From NCBI GenBank assembly GCA_026785745.1, contig JAJAZO010000034.1:1-17995 (forward strand): 17,995 nt of DNA, in the 5' to 3' direction. Below the pieces are notes generated by a model that was not told the DNA's origin, searched no databases, and was given only the letters and a program-made list of their open reading frames with translations. Source of the stretch: Chitinophagaceae bacterium. Its GTDB lineage: Bacteria > Bacteroidota > Bacteroidia > Chitinophagales > Chitinophagaceae. Below, one piece after another: positions 8,302-14,129 of the stretch (position 1 is its first letter; each line of letters opens with the position of its first letter). Both the position numbers and the translations under genes were made by a program.

Positions 8302-8544
8302 ATGATTAGCTCCAACCGAAACCTGTTGGTTGTTTTCAATACCCGTTTACCGGATGAAAAAGCCATAGAACAGGAAGTGAATTATCTGAACCAGATTTTA
8401 CTCAACATTGAATCGTCCGAACAATTCTGCATTGCACATGAACTGGTTGACCGGAACCGGATTACATCCAATCGTAAAAAAATAATAAAGGAAACAAGAT
8501 ACTTTCGATTAAAGCCGTTTCGATTTTTAATAAATAAGAACTAA
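8302..8544 (+). CDS. Hypothetical protein, 80 residues
   Basis: This is a short basic protein with no signal peptide or membrane span. It begins with a hydrophobic beta-strand-like segment, NRNLLVVFNTRLP, continues with a helix-like stretch (about residues 18-38) and ends in a basic tail, KPFRFLINKN. I do not recognise the family. The start at 8302 lies 14 bp after the small lipoprotein stop, and a terminator follows the stop directly, so the two genes probably form one transcript. The reading frame fills the space between the lipoprotein and the terminator, which supports it as a real gene. Confidence 0.6.
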   Translation: MISSNRNLLVVFNTRLPDEKAIEQEVNYLNQILLNIESSEQFCIAHELVDRNRITSNRKKIIKETRYFRLKPFRFLINKN

Positions 8545-8548
8545 TAAA

Positions 8549-8577
8549 AAAGAGAGAGCAGCTGGCTCTTTTTTTTA
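8549..8577. terminator. Bidirectional terminator between convergent genes
   Basis: An A-run, then agagc-agctg-gctct, then a run of T. It reads as a terminator on the + strand for the 80-residue gene and, through the A-run on its left side, on the - strand for the aminotransferase. Confidence 0.7.
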
Positions 8578-8591
8578 GTGAATAATTTTTA

Positions 8592-9848
8592 TCAGGATAA
8601 TTTCTTTAAAGCTTCTCTCAGTTTATCAATCATTTCCCCAATCTCTTCTTTTTTACAAGTGCCAACACTAAGCCTGTACCAGGCAGAACTCCTGTCAGTA
8701 CCAAAAGCATAAAAAGGAACAACAGCAAGACCGGCTGCATTAAGTACATAAGCAGTTACTTCACTTTGATCGGCCAACATTTTTCCCTCCGTTTTTTTCT
8801 TTCCGGCCAGATCAATTTTTATGGTGAGATAAATGGCCGCTTCGGGGGCAATGGCATCAACAGACAATCCTTCACTTTTTAATTGTTGAAAGCCATCATA
8901 GATGCTATGTAATCTTTCTTCAATGGCTGCTTTGAAACCGGTTAAATATTTTTTTATACCGTCCCTGTTGCCCAAATAATAAGCCACTGCTTTTTGCTCG
9001 GCCATAGGTGCCCATGCACCGATATGAGTGAGTATGGCTTTCATTTTATTGATAACTGTGGCAGGCCCCATACTCCAACCAACCCGTACACCGGTAGCAG
9101 CAAACACTTTACTGATGGCATCAATAAAAATGGTGTACTCTCTCATCGCCGGACGAAGCGAAACGGGATTGTAATGTTTTATATCACCATACGTAAGATG
9201 CCAGTACATCTGGTCGTACATTACATATAACTTTTTTTCACCTTCACCACGTCTTGCATTTTCTTCAATTACCAAATCACAAATAGCTTCCAGTTCTTCT
9301 TTTTTAAAAGTAGTGCCGGTGGGGTTTTGTGGTGAGCACAAAGAAATCAATGTTGCTTCTTTTATATGCGGACGAAGATCACTGGCCGTTGGCATAAAAT
9401 TGCTGGCAGCCGTAGCTTCCACTACAATATGTTCGCCACCTATAAAATGTGTGTAGTGATTATTATTCCAACTCGGAACAGCATATATGACTTTATCACC
9501 TTTATCGCAAATAGCACGGAACACCGCATAAATCAGCGGACGGCCACCGGATGCCACTAATATTTCATTGGTGCCATAGTCCAATCCTTCTTCATCTTTT
9601 ATAAACGAGTGAATAGCTTCCCGTAAATCCAGGTTGCCTTCAGCGGCTGGATAATTGGTGAAGTGTTTTCTGTAGGCATCTACTATGGCATCTTCCAGTT
9701 CTTTGGGAATGGGAAAAATCGAAGGGTCAAAATCACCGACGGTAAAATTGTAGATACGTTCCCCCTGGCGGATCTTTTCTCTTATCTCACCACCCAATTT
9801 TACTATTTCAGAACCGATTAATGTTTCGGACAAATGTGACAGCTTCAT
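8592..9848 (-). CDS. Class I/II PLP-dependent aminotransferase (AspC-like)
   Basis: This is a fold-type I PLP aminotransferase of 418 residues. The PLP lysine is Lys247 in AISKVFAATGVRVGW. NPTG is at 175-178, the pyridoxal-contacting Asp212/Tyr215 lie in YDQMY, Arg255 follows the lysine, and Arg392 (WYRLSVG) is the expected carboxylate-binding arginine. It most resembles aspartate/aromatic aminotransferases; the exact amino acid is not decidable here. ATG at 9846-9848 follows a -7 box at 9866-9873. The first 16 codons and the promoter occur again, diverged, at 11314-11395 beyond the ATPase gene. The stop is TGA. Confidence 0.88.
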   Translation of the reverse strand: MKLSHLSETLIGSEIVKLGGEIREKIRQGERIYNFTVGDFDPSIFPIPKELEDAIVDAYRKHFTNYPAAEGNLDLREAIHSFIKDEEGLDYGTNEILVASGGRPLIYAVFRAICDKGDKVIYAVPSWNNNHYTHFIGGEHIVVEATAASNFMPTASDLRPHIKEATLISLCSPQNPTGTTFKKEELEAICDLVIEENARRGEGEKKLYVMYDQMYWHLTYGDIKHYNPVSLRPAMREYTIFIDAISKVFAATGVRVGWSMGPATVINKMKAILTHIGAWAPMAEQKAVAYYLGNRDGIKKYLTGFKAAIEERLHSIYDGFQQLKSEGLSVDAIAPEAAIYLTIKIDLAGKKKTEGKMLADQSEVTAYVLNAAGLAVVPFYAFGTDRSSAWYRLSVGTCKKEEIGEMIDKLREALKKLS

Positions 9849-9880
9849 ACCCTACCCCTTTGCGGCAAAAATAACGGAAA
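9800..9880 (-). repeat. Duplicated 5' end, intact copy (copy A)
   Basis: This stretch covers the first 16 codons plus promoter of the intact aminotransferase. It aligns without gaps to 11314-11394 with 15 mismatches in 81 bp. The first 13 bp (ttactatttcaga, 9800-9812) are identical in both copies and mark the point where similarity stops. Confidence 0.9.
9866..9873 (-). promoter_or_regulatory. -7 box for the aminotransferase
   Basis: On the minus strand this reads TATTTTTG, an exact TAnnTTTG match, 17 bp upstream of the ATG. The leader would be about 13 nt. It lies within copy A of the duplication, so the inserted side carries its own promoter for the aminotransferase. Confidence 0.6.
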
Positions 9881-9915
9881 TGCGGGAGATGGGATGGTCG
9901 GACGAAAGTCACTTT

Positions 9916-11106
9916 TTATAATAAGGGCAGATAATTTTTTATAAAGGAAGTAATACCAACAATCCTTACACCTTCTTTGGTTTTATAATCAATCTCTGCA
10001 CTACATACCACAAAATTATTTTTACATTTTAAATCGGCAGCCGATTGATAAAATCCTTTACTTACCACTGGTGAATTACTTAGTTTTATTTCCACACAGG
10101 CTTTTACCACATGCCCCCGTACCAGCACCAAATCACATTCGGCACCGGCCTGTGTACGGTAGTAATACATATCCAGCCTGTTTTCTTTGGCGTACATTAC
10201 CTGGCTTACCACATAGCCTTCCCACGATGCACCTGCACCGGGATGATGCATGAGCTCTTTTTCATTTTCTAACCGAAGAAGATGGTGTAATATGCCTGAA
10301 TCATTGATATAAACTTTTGGTGCTTTTACTAACCGCTTGCCAAGGTTTACAAAAAAGGGCTGTAGCCGGTTAATAATAAATGCTCCTTCGAGGTAATCCA
10401 GATACCGCTTTACGGTGACACCGGTAATGTCTAATGAGTTACCCAATTTTTCTGCATTTAATATGCTGCCCTGCAAATGTGCCAGCATACTCCAGAGCTT
10501 ACGCATGGTAGTCGGGGAGAAACGTATGTCGAATAGTTGCGGTAAATCTTTTTCTATATAAGTGGTAATAAAAGAATCAAGCCAGCCTTGTAGCAACTGT
10601 GCATGGCGAAGGGTAAGTGCCTGAGGAAAGCCACCCCGGAACCAATGTTTTTTCCACGGGATATTAGCAGGCAGCTCATGCAAGCCAATGGGATGCAGGT
10701 AAAAATAAGCTACCCGGCCTGCTAAGCTTTCCGAAACCCCTTTTAGTAAATCGGGTGAAGCAGAGCCGGTAATCATAAACCGGCCGGGTTTTCTTTTTTC
10801 ATCAATTACTGCCCGCAATAAAGGAAATAGTTTTGGCATCCGCTGCACTTCATCTATCAATACACATTCGTTAATATAACTCAGCAGATACTCTTCAGCA
10901 TCACGGTTTAATTTTTCAAAGTCGCTGTGTTTTTCCAGGTCAAGATAAACGGCTTTTCGTTTGCTGCCTGCCTGTCCGGCAAACAGGTTTTTAGCAATGA
11001 GTTTTACTAAGGTAGTTTTGCCTACCTGCCGTGGCCCCAGTACCACTATGGCCGGAAAAGCTTTGAGAAATTTCTCTATACCCGGTTGTAAAGCCCGTTG
11101 TATCAT
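9916..11106 (-). CDS. AAA_14/DUF4143-family ATPase
   Basis: This 396-residue ATPase of a family common in Bacteroidota has unknown biological role. Walker A is GPRQVGKTT (24-32, Lys30) and Walker B is VLIDEVQ (Asp85/Glu86), followed by the family signatures ITGSASPDLLKG, ESLAGR and GGFPQAL. The C-terminal DUF4143 region contains a winged-helix-like segment (NSLDITGVTVKRYLDYLEG). A PD-(D/E)xK-like pattern, AGAECDLVL...VEIKLS, lies near residues 320-350. No signal peptide is present. An in-frame stop 6 bp upstream fixes the ATG at 11104-11106. It lies between an intact aminotransferase and a 5' stub of the same gene, and just downstream of a perfect palindrome. The family is clear; nuclease activity is inference. 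Confidence 0.88.
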   Translation of the reverse strand: MIQRALQPGIEKFLKAFPAIVVLGPRQVGKTTLVKLIAKNLFAGQAGSKRKAVYLDLEKHSDFEKLNRDAEEYLLSYINECVLIDEVQRMPKLFPLLRAVIDEKRKPGRFMITGSASPDLLKGVSESLAGRVAYFYLHPIGLHELPANIPWKKHWFRGGFPQALTLRHAQLLQGWLDSFITTYIEKDLPQLFDIRFSPTTMRKLWSMLAHLQGSILNAEKLGNSLDITGVTVKRYLDYLEGAFIINRLQPFFVNLGKRLVKAPKVYINDSGILHHLLRLENEKELMHHPGAGASWEGYVVSQVMYAKENRLDMYYYRTQAGAECDLVLVRGHVVKACVEIKLSNSPVVSKGFYQSAADLKCKNNFVVCSAEIDYKTKEGVRIVGITSFIKNYLPLL

Positions 11107-11110
11107 TTTT

Positions 11111-11118
11111 TAAAGATA
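11111..11118 (-). promoter_or_regulatory. Possible -7 box for the ATPase gene
   Basis: On the minus strand this is TATCTTTA, 7 of 8 to TAnnTTTG, followed by AAAA and the ATG. Transcription would start at or next to the ATG, giving a leaderless mRNA. A TTTA at the expected -33 position (11137-11140) lies inside the palindrome. Confidence 0.35.
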
Positions 11119-11125
11119 CAGCTAT

Positions 11126-11162
11126 CCTTGTAAATTTAAAATCCAACTTTAAATTTACAAGG
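11126..11162. repeat. Perfect 15-bp-arm palindrome upstream of ATPase
   Basis: The left arm ccttgtaaatttaaa (11126-11140) and right arm tttaaatttacaagg (11148-11162) are exact inverse complements around a 7-bp centre. It ends 19 bp upstream of the ATPase ATG and covers the expected -33 region. It could be an operator for self-regulation, an RNA hairpin at the 5' end of a longer transcript, or an element terminus. Confidence 0.85.
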
Positions 11163-11313
11163 TTGAACAAATTGGAGAATTTATATAAACCCTTGTATTC
11201 CCGTTTATAGCTATTGCCTGATGGTGTTGTGTGATAAATCCCGGTTTGTACAGGTAATAAACCAGCTAACAGATTTACATAAATCAGTTTTTGTGAAGGC
11301 TTGTGATCAGGGC

Positions 11314-11362
11314 TTACTATTTCAGAGCCAATCAATGTCTCCGAAAGATGCGACAGTTTCAT
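11314..11362 (-). pseudogene. 5' stub of an aminotransferase gene
   Basis: Sixteen codons of an aminotransferase, with start codon and promoter, run into unrelated sequence after GTA (codon 16). The frame stays open to 10991, but residues after 16 show no aminotransferase similarity and the tail overlaps the ATPase gene in another frame. Silent-only divergence from the intact copy suggests it was once part of a functional, selected gene. Its promoter points at the ATPase and could drive it. Confidence 0.75.
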
Positions 11363-11379
11363 ACACTAACCCTTTGCAG

Positions 11380-11387
11380 CAAAAGTA
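11380..11387 (-). promoter_or_regulatory. -7 box of the displaced copy
   Basis: The minus strand reads TACTTTTG, an exact TAnnTTTG match, 17 bp upstream of the stub ATG, as in copy A. Transcripts would cross the stub and palindrome and reach the ATPase about 270 bp downstream. Confidence 0.5.
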
Positions 11388-11395
11388 AAGGGAAT

Positions 11396-11923
11396 GGAGA
11401 AAATAGGATTTATCGTAATATATAAATGATCGCTTCCCTGTCTTATTTCCAATGTTACATGTGTTTCCCAAAACAGCATCAGTTAAACCCTCAAAGAGTA
11501 ATAAAGATAAAAAAATGATAAGATGATAATTTTTTTGTAAAGAATTTGAGTAAAAAAAAGCGGATATTTAATTTACTAAGGGCATCTGCTTATTTTAATA
11601 ATTAAAAATCATTTTCTGATGAATGTGTTGTTGGTAGTTGTACATTTTCCGAAGCAGCATTTAAAAAAGTTCACTAAAACCCGCCTCTGTTAAGTCTTTT
11701 GGGCCATTGCCTGTGCTGTAACCTCTGTATATTAAGCCTCTTGGTACTTGAAGTCATTTATTCCCCGTTGTCTTGTTTAGCAAAACGGACAACGTTTTAT
11801 TGTGTAAGAGTGTACAGAGAGTTAAATCAATCCTTATGAAAATATTAAAATTCAATTTGCTCAGAGACAATAGCCCACCATTTTATAACTTGCCTGAAAT
11901 AATTCACACTAAAAAAATTACTT
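11396..11923. other. AT-rich intergenic region, no gene seen
   Basis: This is about 530 bp of AT-rich DNA with many A- and T-runs and only short, unconvincing open frames. It holds one hairpin (11766-11794) and, near its right end, a loose TAACTTG box (11886-11892) that could serve the outer-membrane protein gene. No tRNA or other recognisable RNA gene was found. Confidence 0.5.
11766..11794. repeat. Two-tier hairpin
   Basis: An outer stem cgttgtc/gacaacg (11766-11772 and 11788-11794) encloses an inner stem gttt/aaac around agca. It is followed on the + strand by ttttatt, so it may be a terminator-like or regulatory hairpin. The core ccgttttgctaaac (read on the minus strand) resembles the palindrome at 8083-8099. 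Confidence 0.45.
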
Positions 11924-12514
11924 ATGAAACAGGTGTTATTACTATTATTAGCCTTCTTGTTTTTTTTAACGTCTTATGGACAATTAACAAAGAAGAATTG
12001 GTTAGTTGGTGGTGCTGGCAGTTTCTATACCTATAATGAAGATTATACTTCTCCAACACAAAATGTGACAGGGAAATATACAAGTATTGACTTGTCGGTT
12101 TCATTAGGATACTTTTTTGTTGACAGGTTTTCAGGAGGCTTAAGACCATACTTTTCTTCTTTTAAAGGAGAGAGTTCTGGTGGTGGGTCTACAAACTATT
12201 ATAGGATTGCAATTGGACCATTTGTAAGGTACTATTTTTTAAAAGGAGGAAAGCCATTCAATTTGCTAACTGATGTAAGTTATCAATTTGGGGTGAATAA
12301 ACTTTTAGGTGCTTTACACGAAAAAGGAAAATTCAATACTTTATCCATTATGGGCGGTACCGAAATTTTCTTCAATACAACGGCTGGCATGGAAATTTTA
12401 TTAGGATATAACCAAAAAACTGTGTCTATCGAAAATTCACCAGGAGCATTAAATAACAATAAAAAGGGCTTTCAGGTATCAATCGGATTTCAATTTCATT
12501 TAGAAAAAGATTAA
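11924..12514 (+). CDS. Outer-membrane beta-barrel protein
   Basis: A 196-residue protein with a Sec signal peptide (about residues 1-19, cleavage near SYG|Q). The rest is a run of alternating hydrophobic, aromatic and Gly-rich strands: WLVGGAGSFYTY, IDLSVSLGYFF, IAIGPFVRYYF, MEILLGYNQK and a C-terminal GFQVSIGFQFHL ending. This is the pattern of a small eight-stranded barrel of the OmpA/OprF-like or DUF-type beta-barrel family of Bacteroidota. Its function is unknown. It starts with ATG after an A-rich leader, and the T9SS protein follows after only 10 bp, so they are almost certainly one operon. Its base composition is visibly more AT-rich than the housekeeping genes to the left. Confidence 0.75.
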   Translation: MKQVLLLLLAFLFFLTSYGQLTKKNWLVGGAGSFYTYNEDYTSPTQNVTGKYTSIDLSVSLGYFFVDRFSGGLRPYFSSFKGESSGGGSTNYYRIAIGPFVRYYFLKGGKPFNLLTDVSYQFGVNKLLGALHEKGKFNTLSIMGGTEIFFNTTAGMEILLGYNQKTVSIENSPGALNNNKKGFQVSIGFQFHLEKD

Positions 12515-12524
12515 GCTAAAAATT

Positions 12525-14000
12525 ATGAAACACATATTTCTCCTCACATTTTGTAGTGTTATTTTAAATGTCGTAAAGTCTCAACCAACTATTTCGCCAT
12601 CACAAAACGATGAATATTGCCCAGGTATAGAATATACTTTCACCGCCACAGTATCAAAACCATTTTCAAGTATGATAGGTGTTGGTGGGTGTTTTCTTAC
12701 ACAACAGCCAACACCCCCTGTTGGCACAACATTTACATTCAAAGGAAAATTTGATGATGCAAATCAAAAGCAAACATTTCGCATCTTTCATCCCGATGCG
12801 TCGCAAACTGATTTTGATTTTAAGAAAATAAAATCACTGATTTATTCAACACCTTGTGCACAAGTATCCAATCAGGCTACAATAACAGTTCCCCGTTGCC
12901 AAATTGTAAACATCCCAATCAGTTTTACCAATGTACAATGGGGTACTGCATTTGAAAGCCCTCAGTTATGTTTTGGCAGTATTACGAATTATGAATACCA
13001 ATTGCCTGTTGGCTGGTCTATTGGCACCTCTGTTTCAACTGGCAGCAATTGGATTGCAGGCAGTAATAGTGTTACGGTAACCTCCGATTTATCGAATGGT
13101 TTAAATGGAGTTATACTTGTAAGACCACGAAATACTTGTGGGACAAGTTTACAAAATGGCCAGATAACAGGACAAATACCTATTTCAAGACCAGCACCAA
13201 CTACAATAACCGGAGGTGCTGCTGTATTGTGTTCCGGTACTTCAACCTATACCTTGAATTTAATCCCTGCCGGGGCTTCTGTTTCATGGTCTTTATCAAA
13301 TACAACGGTAGCCAGTATTCCAAACCCAAGCACAGGAAATAGTGTGGTAGTAACAAGAATTGGGAGCGGCAGCGGGAATACAATTCTTACTTCTACTGTT
13401 TCTGACTGTAGCGGAACTTATCCACCAATTAATTTTACCATCGCTGTTGGTACTTCGGGAACTGCATCGCTGCAAGTAAACGAGTCAGCTTTTGATTTTT
13501 GTAATACCGGGTATATGCAATTTGATGCTTCTCTTGAAAACCCATCTCCGTCAACAAGCCTGCAATGGTCAGTTTCTGGTAGTGGAGCAAGAATTAAATT
13601 TAGCGCAACTGGTTATACCCCTGTTTTGGACATTAAAACGTCAGGCACTTTCGAAATCTTTGGGGTGTTAACAAATTCCTGCGGTACATCAAATTATAGC
13701 TCGGGTATATTGAATAGTGCTGATTTTTGGTCAAGCTATTGCGGTTCTTACAGGTTTTCTGTATCACCTAACCCTGTTAAGGGAAACATGAATGTTATTT
13801 TTGATAAGCCAACAAAAACAAATGAAAATATTACTATGCGTTTATACTCAGTTAATAGTTCCAGTACGGTTAAACAGTGGACATTAAAGGGCGGGCAGAA
13901 TCAGTTTAATTTAAATATAGCTGATTTGAAAGCCGGACAATATATTTTGGAAGTAGTGATTGGTAAATCCAAAACATCCCGGCAGCTTATAATTGAATAA
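12525..14000 (+). CDS. Secreted protein with T9SS type A sorting domain
   Basis: A 491-residue protein likely exported by Sec and then across the outer membrane by the type IX secretion system. A signal peptide (about residues 1-19) is followed by several Ig/PKD-like beta-sandwich segments with paired cysteines and Thr/Ser/Asn-rich strands (about 20-130, 133-225, 226-312 and 313-405). The C-terminal sorting domain starts at about residue 414 with SPNPVKG. It continues through the strand MRLYSV and the LKAGQYILEV motif and ends in QLIIE, all classic for the type A tail. No catalytic domain is recognised; an adhesive or structural surface role is inference. It is cotranscribed with the barrel protein and shares its AT-rich composition. 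Confidence 0.82.
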   Translation: MKHIFLLTFCSVILNVVKSQPTISPSQNDEYCPGIEYTFTATVSKPFSSMIGVGGCFLTQQPTPPVGTTFTFKGKFDDANQKQTFRIFHPDASQTDFDFKKIKSLIYSTPCAQVSNQATITVPRCQIVNIPISFTNVQWGTAFESPQLCFGSITNYEYQLPVGWSIGTSVSTGSNWIAGSNSVTVTSDLSNGLNGVILVRPRNTCGTSLQNGQITGQIPISRPAPTTITGGAAVLCSGTSTYTLNLIPAGASVSWSLSNTTVASIPNPSTGNSVVVTRIGSGSGNTILTSTVSDCSGTYPPINFTIAVGTSGTASLQVNESAFDFCNTGYMQFDASLENPSPSTSLQWSVSGSGARIKFSATGYTPVLDIKTSGTFEIFGVLTNSCGTSNYSSGILNSADFWSSYCGSYRFSVSPNPVKGNMNVIFDKPTKTNENITMRLYSVNSSSTVKQWTLKGGQNQFNLNIADLKAGQYILEVVIGKSKTSRQLIIE

Positions 14001-14081
14001 TCATAAAGAAGGTGTCACTTAAATGCCGCCTTCATTATAGTACATTGTTGCAGATGTTTAAAAAACAAACGTAAAAAAAAT

Positions 14082-14126
14082 AAAGGAGGTTACTTCAACA
14101 GTAACCCCTTTAAAATTTTTTTAATT
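14082..14126. terminator. Bidirectional terminator
   Basis: The stem aaaggaggttact (14082-14094) with agtaaccccttt (14100-14111) contains one bulge and a 5-base loop. It is flanked by an A-run on the left and a T-run on the right. It serves the T9SS protein gene on + and the BNR gene on -, which converge here. Confidence 0.75.
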
Positions 14127-14129
14127 AGT

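Larger units (their letters stand above)
9800..11326. mobile_element. Candidate insertion unit carrying a DUF4143 ATPase
   Basis: A 1,514-bp unit (repeat start to repeat start) is bounded by 13-bp direct repeats ttactatttcaga at 9800-9812 and 11314-11326. It contains copy A of the aminotransferase promoter and 5' end, the ATPase gene and a large palindrome. The outer side keeps a second 5' end (copy B). This is the layout expected when an element enters the 5' end of a gene and supplies a replacement promoter and start. No recombinase is encoded inside, so mobility is inference. A simple partial duplication, or recombination between paralogues, is the alternative. Confidence 0.4.
11314..11394 (-). 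repeat. Duplicated 5' end, displaced copy (copy B)
   Basis: This is the counterpart of 9800-9880. It contains a -7 box, an ATG at 11360-11362 and 16 codons identical in protein to the aminotransferase start (MKLSHLSETLIGSEIV). Nine nucleotide changes in the coding part are all silent. After codon 16 the similarity stops. Confidence 0.9.

Noticed and set aside
10991..11362. 123-residue frame beginning with the aminotransferase start
   Set aside because: Only the first 16 residues are homologous; the rest is unrelated, crosses the palindrome and overlaps the ATPase gene in another frame. It is kept as a stub instead.
11773..12036. 87-residue plus-strand frame across the barrel protein start
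   Set aside because: It starts at TTG in a hairpin and overlaps the signal-peptide-bearing gene in another frame.
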